DNA of 64,000 bases from the NCBI GenBank assembly GCA_038093975.1, contig JBBPTG010000023.1:124001-188000 (forward strand), written 5' to 3'. The notes under the pieces are model-generated. The model had not been told where the DNA came from, ran no database searches, and saw nothing but the letters and a program-made list of their open reading frames with translations. The position numbers and the translations under genes are program-made. This DNA is from Chalciporus piperatus. Taxonomy: Eukaryota; Basidiomycota; Agaricomycetes; Boletales; Boletaceae. Position 1 is the first letter of the stretch. Each line of letters opens with the position of its first letter. Below, in pieces: positions 9,541 to 21,469 of the stretch.

Positions 9541-12517
9541 ATGGCCGAGGCAACATTCGAGTCACTCTTTGGGTCATCCATCCTTGAAGTTATCACGCCA
9601 GACACCTCCGTATCATTCCCGGACGATGTCTCAGCAGACGAATGGCTAGCCAGTATAAGAGAACCTCGAACAGAAAGAAAGCAGGCTTTCTTCGGTGAGG
9701 TACATTGCACGAAGATATGCCCTGCATCGAAGCTAACGAGGGTTTCTAGACGAGCAGTTAAATCTGCTTCTCGTGATGGAAATGAGGCATCCGTTACAGA
9801 ATACCCCGCCTGATCCCAGCGACCCTCCACGGCGTCTCGTGGAGTTCCTCAGTCACGTACAGGTATCACTAGAGGCAACGTATATCTCGCAGAAGCCCAG
9901 CCAAGATCCACCAGAAACTGCGAGCCTCGTCCCCCCTCGCACGTCATCCATGCCAAAAGAACGTCCACTCTCGCTTCATCCCTCGATATTTCTTCCCACC
10001 ACGCCAAATCCAATCCCTTCGACTGCCGAGGTTGATCGCAAGTATGTTCAATCAGAGGGAACGATACTTTTATCTAGCATATGGGGAACGAGGAAACCTA
10101 CGGAACAATCGCAGGAAAGGTTCGCACTCCTCTTTTCGGAGGAACAGGGATCATGGATTGCCGTGTATGAGCTTTCGTTGATTGTGTGTAAGCGAGACCG
10201 GGGCGTATTGATAATGTGTCGAGGGTTAACTCGGGCTTCACAGCATATCTCCGCCTCCCCTTCTCTGATCCTCTGCTTTGCCTCACTGCATCTACTACAT
10301 TGCGAGAGAAGGCCCTGTCTTTCTCCCAAACGTCTCATCCACTCGTGTCATTTCTTGCTAGGAAGAATATGATTCCCCAACAAGATCCCGGGGCAGAAGT
10401 AGATGGTGAAAGTGGGGAGGAAGACGGTGGGGATGACGAAACGGGCTTCGAGGAGGTGAATCTGCTGGAAGGGCTATCGACAGGTATGTCCGCATCATAT
10501 AAGAGGCGCGTTTTCAATTCAACATTCCTCCAAGTCGGTTCCAGTATATCGCCGGAGTCAGAACCACTCCACCTTCCCTCCAGCCGGCTGGGGAACATCA
10601 CTCGTCGACGGTTATTCACTCTGCCACCCGTATCCACATCGACCGAGGCGCCAGCTTCACCTCCAAATTCCAAACGAGGTCCGAACCATATCTTGCGAAA
10701 GTCCTTCCGCAAGATTTTGCAGACCGTCTCGGGATTCCGTGTACGAATGCGTACGGTATTCGTTCCTCATGTCTTATTGCCGAAGGACCCTTCTGCACCC
10801 GGAAAGGATCTTGAGGACGATGATTTCGAGAGCGGAAATGAAGAACGGGAGGCAGGCAATAGTGAACGCACTGTGGTCCTTTGCGTCGAGGTAGAGAACT
10901 CTGGGGAGTCAGGCCCGACCATCGGGTTCTCTCTTGAACGTTTAGACGTGAAGATCAGTGGAGAAGGCGTAACTGCACGATTGATCGGATGGGGAGAGGG
11001 CGCTTTCAACCCCGATATCGAAAAGCAGCTTTTCCCTTTACTCATCGGATCGATGGAACAATACAACCTTCTCTATGTCGTATCCTTCTGGGTTACGCCA
11101 AATGATCAAGACCTCTCGTTCATGGGCCAGGGCACCGTCGGGACCTCTGAATTGCAGCGAGCGGTCACGATCACTGTTTACGGAAGACCATATCTTCTCA
11201 CAGGCGATGAACAAGGTGAAAATACTGCACCATCCTATCCGACTCAAACGTTCTCTTCTCGATGGAACTGCGTTCTCGATTTATCATCCAGACCTCGCGA
11301 TGAACCCGTTGACTTTTATGGACCCTCTGGCGTAGGACGTAGCGCCCTCCCCGAACCTCCTTCACCCTTCCCAGGCCGAACCGCCGTTTCCTCTGTCTTC
11401 GCCCCCCCTCAGGCTGCCAAGCCCCCTCCTCAAGCAATCGCAGGCAAACGACACACCCTTCCAGGCAGTAGTATAACCGCCATGCGCGCCATCAATCCTT
11501 CCGCCAACACCCGTCTCTCCCTCCCACCACGCGAATACGCAGGGTCCCCTTCCATACCTGTTCAAGGGTCGGCGTTCACGCCTCCATCGATCGCACTTCA
11601 GGCATTCAATCGATCACCTTCAACAGCGTATGGAATAATGACGCCACCAGTACCGGCAAGTGGTGCGTTCAGCATGCCCCCGGTTGACCTTCCTGCACAG
11701 GCGTTCGTTACACCGCCTACCCCTGCTTACCCGGCGTTCCCTTCAAATACGCAAAGTACGGGAAACATGCCACAGATCCAGGCACTGGGGACTCAACAAG
11801 GTTTTTCGGGACCGAGCATAGACGTAAGACGGGAGAGGGGATTGGGAATGTTGGGTTCGGTCCCGCAGACACCGTTGCCAATGGTTCTCGGTGGTCAGAC
11901 CGACCCTCGAGTAGAACCTTCACCAGCGCCATCTGGAGAGCCCGTCGTCGTCTCTGTGGGCCTCTCACCTGCCGAATCTGGCGAGAGCAAGGATGATCCC
12001 CTCGGACCGAGGAAGATATATCCCTCTGATCAGTTCACGTTGGATATCTTCGTATTCAATCAGAGCTCATGGACCAGGCGGTTCGAGGTCAGCTACCCAG
12101 ATGCGGATAAACGACAGCGGAGGAAGATCGAACAGAGCAAGGCTACGACGGGATCAAAGGGCAAGGCTGATCTGGAAGCACTCAAGGCTTCTATCCGTCC
12201 TCCTGGTATTTTACCCCTGCAGAACCGAGTGAGAGTCGGGTGAGTCGAGATCGACTGATTTCCTTCCGAGATCTGACGTGCTTCTGTAGCCCACTTCGCC
12301 CGTCTACCTGCCAGTCCGTTCGCATGGATTTTCTCGCCATCTCTCCTGGCGTCCACTCTGTCGATATCCTGACACTGACAGATATCGAGTCCGGGTATGC
12401 AGTTAACCTACGGTAAGCATAAGACACGGCCTCTTCTCTTGTAGGTGCTCATGCAACCCTAGATCTGTGCTGGATATTGTCGTCCATGAACGTACAGTAG
12501 AAGGGTCCGAGTCGTGA
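9541..12517 (+). CDS. TRS65: TRAPPII-specific subunit Trs65
   Basis: Five exons give about 920 aa starting MAEATFESLFGSS. Introns have clean ends: one after AFF near 9694-9749, one beginning GTAAGCGAG near 10189, one after RVRVG, and one after ESGYAVNLR. The region around GFRVRMRTVFVPHVLLP is a beta-rich (Ig-like) domain. A long Pro/Ser-rich linker (about 11,340-11,940) precedes the conserved end DQFTLDIFVFNQSSWTRRFEV ... MDFLAISPGVHSV ... VNLRSVLDIVVHE, which is the C-terminal Ig domain of the Trs65 family. Trs65 belongs to the fungal TRAPPII complex, a Golgi-bound exchange factor for Ypt31/32. The low-complexity linker is probably disordered. The assignment rests on the two conserved blocks; sequence divergence elsewhere is normal for this family. 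Confidence 0.8.
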
Positions 12518-12774
12518 GGGTTTTCTTAATATGTGATGCAATTTTTTTGTGGATATTGATAAAGACATCTGGAGAAGCGAGCATACCGAAAGGATATTTC
12601 AGGAAAACAATAGAGTGAATATACAAGAAAAATGAGACACAACAAGAGACTGGGACACCTGGTTGTACATGGTAGGGGGACCTGAATATCCTTCCGCGGG
12701 AACATCGAGCTGATGTAAATCCGAGATAAGTCTGGCTGGGAGAGGGCGGGGAGAGTCACGGCATGCAAATACGA

Positions 12775-13487
12775 TTATAGCCATTGAGACTTGTCCCAGG
12801 CAGGATCCTGCAAGAATGCGCAAAGGACTTTACTGCCAGTCTAGACAAGGGAAAAAGTCAACGAGAGCGTCAAACCTGCACAGCATGGTTGTGACGCACC
12901 TGTAGAAGAGGATGACCGGCAACGATGCTAAGGAACCGCTCGAGTCCTTCCCTCCGTGCTTCAATGACTTCATCTGAGAATCTGTTGGTGAAGACTTTGC
13001 CAGGGAGGGGAGGAATGTTGACTCGAGTAGACTCTCGTTCGAGGACGTCCCTGAATGCCTCAAAGTCGGAGTAACGGCGTCGCACGAGGGAGTGACGCAA
13101 TTTGAAAGCAGGGATGTTGGTCTAGACCATCCACGTGGATCAGATTTAATGTGGAAGTAAGCAGAGTCATCAACCGAGGGACCTACTTTGCACACGATCT
13201 CATAGTCGGTAAACATCTTCCGACCGAATCCTAAGATACAGTTAGCCACAATGCGAGGAACGAGGGCGGTGTTGGATAACTCGCTTACCGTGTGTCTGAG
13301 GATTTCGAACCTCAATTTCCAGGAAGCTCTCTGGAACGCTGTACATTTCTTCGATCTACAAGGCGCTTGCTCGCGTTTATTCAGGGGTATAGAGGATGGA
13401 TCTGGAAGTACATACGGTTTGTTCACGCGACCCAAGACGGGGCTCGTCAAACGCAGTGCTACGAGCAAAGGGAGAGACAGTGGCCAT
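12775..13487 (-). CDS. SNX3: Sorting nexin-3 / Grd19, PX-domain protein
   Basis: Minus-strand exons give a compact protein beginning [20 protein letters not shown]. Almost all of it is one PX domain: [61 protein letters not shown], then the PPxxP-like loop [15 protein letters not shown] and [20 protein letters not shown]. It ends [10 protein letters not shown]. The RRRYSDF arginines and the loop lysine are the residues that bind PI3P in this family. Snx3/Grd19 recycles membrane proteins from early endosomes to the Golgi with retromer. Length (about 160 aa) and lack of a BAR domain fit Snx3 and not the larger nexins. Its 3' end converges on TRS65 across about 257 bp. Confidence 0.9.
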
Positions 13488-13776
13488 GGTTGTCGTTGTG
13501 AATCAACAAGCGGAGGAATCGCGGCGTCGCAGCAACACAGCCAGGAACCATTTGTCACACTATGTCACACTCTGGAATTATGTGTGACCTCGTTCGCTCG
13601 AGCTAGTACAATGCAGGCGTTCATTTCCATCATCTCATGCGTTCCGTTGATGAATCTGCGTTTCATTCATAAATCTATAAGTGCCAAATTATACATAAAG
13701 AAGAAGAGGTTTTACTTCGCTTCTGATAAATAATCATCAGTCCCTTGTGTGAAACCCGACACATGGCCACCAACCT

Positions 13777-16700
13777 TCAATTAACCCAAGCCCTTGCACT
13801 CTGGAACAGCTTAAACCAAGGACCTGTTCCCTTCCAACTCTCCGGAAACGAAGGCGGATACCAACTATTGCTATCCAGCGTTGTCGCCCGCTCGGGATGA
13901 GGCATCAGCGCAAGCACCCTTCCGTCTGGTGTTTGCACTCCAGCTATACCGTCAACGCTCCCATTAGGGTTCATGGGGTATATTTCGGTTGGCAATCCCT
14001 TGGAATCGACATACTGGCTGGCGACGAGACCTGCAGATCGCAATGCCTGCAGTTGCGCGTTACCCTGCGCGAACGACACACGTCCCTCTCCATGCGCGAC
14101 CGGCACCGGAAGCTTGGAGCCTACCATGTCGCGCAGGAACACGGACTGTCGCGTAGCCTCGCTCTCTGAGATCTGGACCATGCAGACACGTGCTTCGAAA
14201 CGCTCGCTCGCGTTCTGCTTGAAATCGGGCCAATTAGACGCGCCAGGTATCAGCTCACGGAGATGGCTGAGGAATTGACATCCGTTACAGACACCAAGCG
14301 TGAACGTGCTCTCGTTCTCGAAGAATTGCTTGAATTCTCTCCTTGCGGTCTCGTTCAGACGAACTGAATGAGCCCAGCCTTTTCCGGCGCCGAGGACGTC
14401 ACCATAAGAGAATCCACCACACGCGGCTAGCCCACGGAAGTCGGCCAAAGAGAGTTCTCCGCTCAGGAGGTCGGACATGTGAACATCGATAGCGTCGAAG
14501 CCAGCTTCGGTGAATGCCCAAGCCATTTCGATCTGACCGTTGACACCTTGCTCTCGGAGAATGGCGACTTTCGGGCGGTGTGCTAGATCGCGGAAAGGAG
14601 GGGGATTGTATGCGAAGGTGAGTTCGTAATAGATGCCCTTGTAGCTTGAGTCGCCTATGAGGCTAAATTCTTGTTTTGCAGCAGCGGGGTTGTCGCGGAA
14701 ACTTTGCATCCTGAATGACGTCTCCGACCAGATTTCTTGGAGCTCTCCCCGGGTACGAGAGAAGAGCACGCTAGAATTCTTGCGGATGACGAAAGCTTGA
14801 TCGGTGGGGTCCTCCCGCACGGTCCCGATCTCGAAAATCGCGGAGACCGGGAAGCCCGCACTAGCGAACGTAGTCTTCAGCTCTTCAAGAGCAGACTTGC
14901 GCACTTGCATGACGGCGCCAAGTTCCTCGTTGAACAACGTTGCGACAGCATCGTCAGACGAGTCCAAGGCATTAAGTGAGACATCTACGCTGACACGGCC
15001 TGCGAAAGCCATCTCTGCGAGGGTCGTGAACAATCCACCGTCGGAACGATCATGGTATGCAAGGACCAAGCCCGCCTTCCTGGCCTTCTGGCAGCCGCCG
15101 AAGAAAGTTTTGAGAGCGGCAGGATCAACTACATCAGGTGTCTCCGACCCAATCTCCTTGAACACCTGCGCTAGTGCTGATCCACCCATACGCTTGTTCC
15201 CTCCAGCCAGATCGAAGAACACGAGCACAGTCGGCTCACCGACGTCCGTGCGGAGTTGTGGGGTCCAAGTCCCGCCGACGTCGTCGACAGCAGCGAATGC
15301 AGTCACTATGAGGGAAAGAGGTGCGCTGACTTCTCGCTGTTCGTCTCCTTGCTTCCACTTCATCGACATCGACATTGAGTCCTTGCCAACCGGCACGCTC
15401 ACTCCGAGAGCGGGGCAGAGCTCCATGCCCACTGCGGCAACAGCGTCGTACAATCCTGCGCCCTCCCCCTCCTTCGATGCAGCACACATCCAGTTGGCAC
15501 TTAGCTTGACGGAAGAGAGGTCCGAGATAGAGGCTGCAGCGAGGTTGGTAAGGGACTCGGCAATCGCCATGCGCGCCGATGCGGCGGGATTGAGAAGAGC
15601 GACTGGAGTCCTCTCGCCCATGGCCATGGCCTCTCCAGCAATGACGTCAAAGCCGTAGGAAGACCGGGTAACAGCGACATCGGCGACAGGGACTTGCCAA
15701 GGGCCCACCATCTGATCGCGAGTCACTAAACCAGTGATGGACCTATCCCCAATTGTGATAAGGAAGGATTTGGAACCAACGGAAGGGAGACGGAGTACAC
15801 GGTCGACTGCAGCTGAGATAGGATCGGTGACGTTGCGAAGATACGTGGAAAGGGATGTATCGAATTGCTTGAATGCGATATTTCGTGTTATGTCCTTGCG
15901 GGACATACGAGGAGGCTTTCCGAAGAGGGTCGACATTTTCAGATTGATGACGTCCTGGCCGAGGAGGCGGTCGGTGACGATTATCTCCTCTTCTTTGGTG
16001 GAATGACCGACGATGGAGAATGGGCATCGTTCTCGTTTGGCGATCGCTTCGAAATGGCTGGCCTTGTCTGCGGAAACAGCGAGCACGTATCGCTCCTGAC
16101 TTTCGTTGCACCAGATCTCCATCGGTGACATCGAGCTATCCGCGACAAGAACGTCTCGTATCTCGAATCTCGCCCCCAGTCCAGAGTCGTGCACCAGTTC
16201 AGGCAAGGCATTCGAAAGCCCACCTGCACCGACGTCGTGGATGCTTTGGATCGGGTTTCCCTCTCCCATCCCTACGCACGCGTCAATGACCTGCTGACAC
16301 CGCCTCTGCATCTCAGCGTTGTCTCGTTGCACGGACGCGAAGTCGAGCTCTGCTGAGCTGGCACCGGACACCTGACTCGACGCAGCTCCGCCTCCCAATC
16401 CGATCAACATCCCAGGCCCTCCAAGTACAATGATCTTCGCGCCTGGCTCGATAGCCGACTTCATTGCAAAGCTGGGTCGTACATTCCCGTAACCCCCTGC
16501 AATCATGATGGGTTTATGGTATCCCCTGATCTCTGTCTTCGTCCCATCCTCCGAGGCAGGCACCGATTCAGAGAACGTACGGAAGTACCCCGCAAGAGCC
16601 GGTCGTCCAAACTCATTGTTGAATGCGCTCGCACCCAACGGACCATCGATCATGATTTCCAATGCTGACGCAATATGAGAGGGTCGACCAAAGTCAGTTT

Positions 16701-17859
16701 CCCATGGTTGCTCGTAGCCCGGAATGAGGAGGTTGGACACGGTGAACCCAGACAACCCAGCTTTGGGTTTGGATCCTCGGCCGACGGCACCTTCGTCGCG
16801 GATCTCACCACCGGAACCTGTTGCTGCTCCTGGGTAGGGGGAAACTGCTGTAGGGTGGTTGTGGGTCTCAACTTTGACGAGGATGGGGTTAGGTTCGACT
16901 TTCGAGGTATAGAGGTGTTCGTCTTTGTATCCTTCGCGCAAGACTCCGAATCTAGGCACGGTGGACCCTTCGATGACGGCAGCGTTATCAGAGTATGCAG
17001 AGATCGCTTTCTTAACGCTCTTCTCCTCGGTGTTTCTGATCATTTGGAAGAGGGATTTGTCGCGGGGGTTTTCATCGATGGTCCATGATGCATTGAAGAT
17101 CTTGTGTCTGCAGTGCTCTGAGTTGACTTGCGCGAACATGAAGAGCTCGGCATCGGTGGGATTCCGGTTGATTGGGGAAGCTCCGGCGACGAAAGCGTCG
17201 ACTAGATAATCGATTTCGTCGGATGCGAGGGCGAGACCGAGCGTTTTGTTGGCTGTAGAGAGACGCTCTCTGGCAGAGACGGCATCTGCAGCTTCTTCAG
17301 CTCTCTTCAGCTCCACCGTCCTCAAAGCCCCAGGCTCCTGATGTCTGAATATAACGTCTTCATGGGGTAGAAAGAAGTGGATGACCTGGGTCATGCGATC
17401 GTGCAGTAGATGCGAAATTGCAGAAACGATTGTCTGATCTAGAGATTTGCCTTGTTTGAGGGTGAAAACGAATGCGATGCCTCGCTCGAGTCTGAGGATG
17501 TGCTGTCCGAGGTTGCAGATCCCTGAAATATCCGTTGCTTTGCTACTCCAGGGAGATATAGAGCCTGCTCTGGGAATGACATAGGCAATGTTTTGACCGC
17601 TTTGTAGAGCGGTTGGGGTACCGGGTAGTTGGATGTGGTCGCCGTAGTCGAGGAGGGCTGTCAATGATATGTGGTGGGAAGAATCTCCTTGGCTGAAATC
17701 CTGCTCGAGAGTAGGTGTACGACATTTGACAAGGTGGATGTAGACCGCGTCTACAGACTCTACGTCGCCATTTATAACCTGGATGTCCCGCAAAAGCGTT
17801 TGTCGCCTTGTTTCTGTGAGGGCGGATGATCCAGGGAGAACGAGCATGTTTGGCTGCAA
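13777..17859 (-). CDS. ADE6: Phosphoribosylformylglycinamidine synthase (FGAM synthase)
   Basis: This is a single uninterrupted frame of 1360 aa, the normal length of the eukaryotic large-type enzyme. It makes FGAM from FGAR, glutamine and ATP, step four of purine synthesis, in the cytosol. The N-terminal domain is followed by the FGAM synthase core ([59 protein letters not shown]) and the paired AIRS-like domains. The C-terminal glutaminase domain carries the nucleophile Cys in [12 protein letters not shown] (about residue 1190) and the His/Glu of PHPER (about 1320). No frameshift is seen. The start is the first ATG; a second ATG four codons on ([10 protein letters not shown]) could also serve. 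Lack of introns is notable among intron-rich neighbours. It is divergent from ORC1 across 227 bp. Confidence 0.97.
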   Translation of the reverse strand: MQPNMLVLPGSSALTETRRQTLLRDIQVINGDVESVDAVYIHLVKCRTPTLEQDFSQGDSSHHISLTALLDYGDHIQLPGTPTALQSGQNIAYVIPRAGSISPWSSKATDISGICNLGQHILRLERGIAFVFTLKQGKSLDQTIVSAISHLLHDRMTQVIHFFLPHEDVIFRHQEPGALRTVELKRAEEAADAVSARERLSTANKTLGLALASDEIDYLVDAFVAGASPINRNPTDAELFMFAQVNSEHCRHKIFNASWTIDENPRDKSLFQMIRNTEEKSVKKAISAYSDNAAVIEGSTVPRFGVLREGYKDEHLYTSKVEPNPILVKVETHNHPTAVSPYPGAATGSGGEIRDEGAVGRGSKPKAGLSGFTVSNLLIPGYEQPWETDFGRPSHIASALEIMIDGPLGASAFNNEFGRPALAGYFRTFSESVPASEDGTKTEIRGYHKPIMIAGGYGNVRPSFAMKSAIEPGAKIIVLGGPGMLIGLGGGAASSQVSGASSAELDFASVQRDNAEMQRRCQQVIDACVGMGEGNPIQSIHDVGAGGLSNALPELVHDSGLGARFEIRDVLVADSSMSPMEIWCNESQERYVLAVSADKASHFEAIAKRERCPFSIVGHSTKEEEIIVTDRLLGQDVINLKMSTLFGKPPRMSRKDITRNIAFKQFDTSLSTYLRNVTDPISAAVDRVLRLPSVGSKSFLITIGDRSITGLVTRDQMVGPWQVPVADVAVTRSSYGFDVIAGEAMAMGERTPVALLNPAASARMAIAESLTNLAAASISDLSSVKLSANWMCAASKEGEGAGLYDAVAAVGMELCPALGVSVPVGKDSMSMSMKWKQGDEQREVSAPLSLIVTAFAAVDDVGGTWTPQLRTDVGEPTVLVFFDLAGGNKRMGGSALAQVFKEIGSETPDVVDPAALKTFFGGCQKARKAGLVLAYHDRSDGGLFTTLAEMAFAGRVSVDVSLNALDSSDDAVATLFNEELGAVMQVRKSALEELKTTFASAGFPVSAIFEIGTVREDPTDQAFVIRKNSSVLFSRTRGELQEIWSETSFRMQSFRDNPAAAKQEFSLIGDSSYKGIYYELTFAYNPPPFRDLAHRPKVAILREQGVNGQIEMAWAFTEAGFDAIDVHMSDLLSGELSLADFRGLAACGGFSYGDVLGAGKGWAHSVRLNETARREFKQFFENESTFTLGVCNGCQFLSHLRELIPGASNWPDFKQNASERFEARVCMVQISESEATRQSVFLRDMVGSKLPVPVAHGEGRVSFAQGNAQLQALRSAGLVASQYVDSKGLPTEIYPMNPNGSVDGIAGVQTPDGRVLALMPHPERATTLDSNSWYPPSFPESWKGTGPWFKLFQSARAWVN

Positions 17860-18033
17860 GACAACGAGGATTTACAGAGATCGTGAGGGTATAACAATAA
17901 TACCCACTGGTTTGTTTTGTTAGTCCAGGATCATCAACGACAAGGAGGGAGGAGGTCGATCATATCTTGAAAAAATCGATGACTGTGTTCACGTTATCTT
18001 ATCTTATCTACACTGGGACTAACGCGATCAGTC

Positions 18034-18054
18034 ACGCGTCAGTCACAAACGCGT
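18034..18054. promoter_or_regulatory. Two MluI cell-cycle boxes (ACGCGT) before ORC1
   Basis: Two perfect ACGCGT hexamers sit at 18034-18039 and 18049-18054, 15 bp apart start to start. They lie about 33-53 bp upstream of the chosen ORC1 ATG. A related AACGCGA is at 18021. ACGCGT is the site of the fungal MBF (Mbp1/Swi6) factor that turns on DNA-replication genes at G1/S. Placement before a replication-initiation gene makes a functional role plausible, though a hexamer pair alone is weak proof. Confidence 0.5.
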
Positions 18055-18086
18055 TCACTTGCGGGTCTGTACTGGAACTACTGGTC

Positions 18087-20829
18087 ATGTCGACACCAGC
18101 AACACCTTCACGTCGTTCGAAACGATACCAACAACTCGTCACGCCCGTGCACCCCAGCGCATGGGCGGACAAATCCACATCATGGAGTTCCGAGGCATTC
18201 CACGTCAGACCCTCCATACCAGAAGACTACCAGGCCCTTGCAGAGGATGAGGATTGGAAACCTACACCTGGAATTCAAACTGCGTTTTACCACTCATTTA
18301 CCCGTTCGAAACCTCAACGACCATCATCCATCAGAGGCAAGCCACGATCTGCAAGGTCGGGAGGAAGTATTCAGGAGGTGTATAACGTCGGTGACACGGT
18401 GTGTGTCTCGACGGGTACTGCCAAGTACGACAGCGTCGGTGTCATTGCATCCATGTGGGAGCTCAGAACGGATGACTCGGAAGAATCGCAATCAAACATG
18501 TTTATCCGGATACATTGGTTTCAACGCCCAATTGAACTTCCCGGCATTCGTCCGAAGCGAGAACACACCGAGGTTAGCCACCGCACTGCAGCCTTCTTCT
18601 CGACTTCAATAATCTGGGTTTTGAAGAACGAAGTGTACTTTACTCTTGCCACAGAAGCAATCATACCACCGTCGAATATCGTCCGCCCTTGCACAATATC
18701 CGACCAGCCAGACGCCCCCAGAACTTTACCCCCCAAGGGTTGGAGAACAGCTTTCAGCTCAGATGATACCAATGTGTTTTACTGCCGTTTCGCCCTCGAT
18801 TCCAGGAAAGGACTCTATTACGATTTCTCATGGGCTCCTCATAAAGCGCGTGCGCTCTCAGAGTCAGTCGAAGAACAGACCAGCGGAGGATCATGGAATG
18901 TCCTTGTTCAGCATTCAAACCGGAAGGCTACCCGGACGAAACGCCCCAGACTGAAGAAGGTTGAGGAAGAAGAAGAAGAATTGTCCACACGAGGATCCGA
19001 CGCCGAATACGAGCACCAAGAATATAATAACGAAGATGACGAACTCCCTTCCATCGCTAACGATGAGCTGGACTCGAAATCCAATCCCGAGAGCTCACTT
19101 ACTGAACTGGCCGACGATGACTTGCTCAAAACTCCTTCCCGGAAACGCAAACGCACGGTCGGCACGCCGTCCAAGTCTACGCCACGCAAACCTCGCGCGG
19201 CCAAGCTGGCGGCTCCAACTCCCCATTCGAAAGCTGCCATCCGCAAAAGAAATAGTCGCAAAGTACCTGCTCTGCGCATCCCCCCTCCAGATCTGACACG
19301 GGAGCATTATCAGCAACTACAACAGCTGCCCCAAGATCCGTGGTTAAGAGCCATGCACGTTCTACATGTAGCTGCTCGCCCAGACGTGTTGCCTTGTCGC
19401 GAAGAAGAGTATAGTCGTGTCTTGCGTACTGTGGAAGATCTTCTTGAAGAGGGGAGCGGTGGATGTGTTTGTGCGTCTCTTACCACCCCGTGAGGAAACG
19501 TCTAACCGGCTATTCTAGATATCTCAGGCGTTCCTGGGACTGGCAAAACAGCTACCGTACATGCAGTTGTACGAGAACTCAAACGCATGGCAGAGAATGG
19601 GGTATGTCTCTCAGTTTCACTAGCGACCTCTCTTACCCTTGTCCAGGAAACCATCCCCTTCACTTATGTCGAAATTAACGGGCTTAGAATTCCAGAGCCT
19701 GCTGCAGCCTACAACCTCCTCTGGGAGACAGTTTCTGGTCATGATATCGCTACGGAAGGTCATCTTAAAGTCAGTTCAAAAGAAGCATTGAAACGACTCA
19801 GCAGCCATTTCGGCGCTGGTGTCAGAGCGGGCCCTGGCGGCCACGCATGGTTCGTGCTCCAGTGTGGTTGGCATTATGTTTCACTAACTGGATATATAGC
19901 GTCGTGTTGATGGACGAACTAGACCAGCTAGTGACGACAAAGCAAGATGTCGTCTATAATTTTTTCAATTGGCCAACATTATCCGGCTCAAAGCTCATCG
20001 TGCTTGCAGTCGCGAATACGATGGACCTTCCAGAGAGGGTTGGTGGACGTATACGCAGCCGTATAGGTAGGGAGTGTTGGTTACCTCGTCGGTCGCTTCT
20101 AACCATGATGACAAGGCATGACCCGAATAAACTTCCACCCATATACAACCCAACAGCTCGAGCAAATAGTCCATGCACGGATCCTCGCTTCCAAAGAACA
20201 TCTTCCGTCCGAGTACCAACGCGATGTAATCACTTCTGATGCCATTAAGTTTGCATCCATGAAAGTGTCTTCCATCTCTGGTGATGCACGGCGTGTCCTT
20301 GACATTTGTCGACGCGCCGTCGAGCTCGTGCATCCAAAGGGCAAGACGGCTGGTATGGATGACGCGAGGGAGGTCATCAAGGTAATGCAGAATAGTCCGA
20401 CGGCCGCATTCTTAAAGGAGTTGAGTCTGCACGAGAGGATTATGCTGGCTTCGTTAGTAAAGTGCATGAAGAGAGAGGGCGTCGAAGAGATCCAATGGGG
20501 CGAGGTGCGCTTCCATTCCATACCTGACTCGTTGGTTCATTGCATTCCTAACCACTTGTGATGCTCAACAGATCGAGAAACAACATCTCATTTACGTGCA
20601 AACACTCGGGGAGGGGGAATCGACGCGAGTTCCGGCGCTTGGAGAACTGACTTTTGTCTTGGATTCCCTCCTTGCTTCGCGTGCGATGCTTATGGAGGAC
20701 GGGCTTGCGGCTGCACGAAAACCGGTAGCCGAGCGGAAGGTTGTTCTCAATCTGGAACAGGCCGAGGTCGAGAGAGTCCTCGGCGACGTCGGGGGGAAGG
20801 TATGGGCGGCTGCACTAGGTGCATCATGA
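18087..20829 (+). CDS. ORC1: Origin recognition complex subunit 1
   Basis: Spliced exons start MSTPATPSRRSKRYQQLV. The N-terminal half has a BAH domain (VYNVGDTVCVSTGTAKYDSV, RIHWFQRPIELPG, NEVYFTLATEAIIPPSNI, VFYCRFALDSRKGLYYDF). An acidic/basic linker follows, then the AAA+ ATPase: Walker A SGVPGTGKTATVHAV, Walker B VVLMDELDQL, sensor 1 VLAVANTMDLPERV, sensor 2 SGDARRVLDICRRA. A winged-helix end closes it. The Walker A exon is reached through an intron ending TATTCTAG, and another beginning GTAGGGAG restores RIRSRIGMTRINFHPYT. It binds origins and loads MCM with the other ORC subunits in the nucleus. The longer in-frame start at 17967 adds residues unlike the family and would place the ACGCGT pair inside the coding sequence. 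Confidence 0.92.
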
Positions 20830-21469
20830 TAGACGTCTTAATCTGTATTGGCATCTGAACGCAACATCGATGGTGAATCCGAGAAACGCTACAAGATCTT
20901 GACCTGCGCCTCATTCGATACCAGTAGCATGAACCTCGACTCGGAATCGAGGGCAAGATCGATGTCGATGACCAGCGGACATGATCGGATTTCTCCAGCG
21001 GATCATCACTGCATTCAAGAGCAAATTGCGTCAGGAGAGGAAACCCCCTTTCATCGATCCGTCTCACGCCGCGACTATGGCCATGAGGGTCCCGGAGTGC
21101 GGCCTCTCACTGGGGTCACACATTACTCAGGATCATATGTATGAGGTTGTCAAAACTTGGTTCAGCCGTCCTCGTCATCATTATACGCTTCGTTACGAGC
21201 CCACGAGGTTGATAACCTTGCCCACTTTATAAGTATAGGCTGATCGTTTGAGAAAGGAATTCGCGAAGCTAATTCTCATCGCCTACTGTTGACCCCGGGA
21301 ATTTCATTGAAGCTATACTCGACGCAGCACGCGACTGAATCGTGCGCGTGATTCTCAATCCGTTCGCATCCAACTGGTACCTGCGGCAAAGGCTATATAT
21401 TCTTGCGGTCGATTGGCAACTCTCAAGTTCTCTCATTGAGTGCTCTCCCACCCGAACGCCACAACCGTC
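20830..21469. other. Intergenic, ORC1 / SDR
   Basis: About 640 bp between tandem plus-strand genes. Open frames here look like chance. It should contain the SDR promoter; I see no repeat or RNA gene. Confidence 0.5.

Noticed and set aside
14804..15658. 284-codon open frame on the plus strand
   Set aside because: It lies fully antisense to the conserved ADE6 coding sequence, which has every family motif; the frame is a codon-bias shadow.
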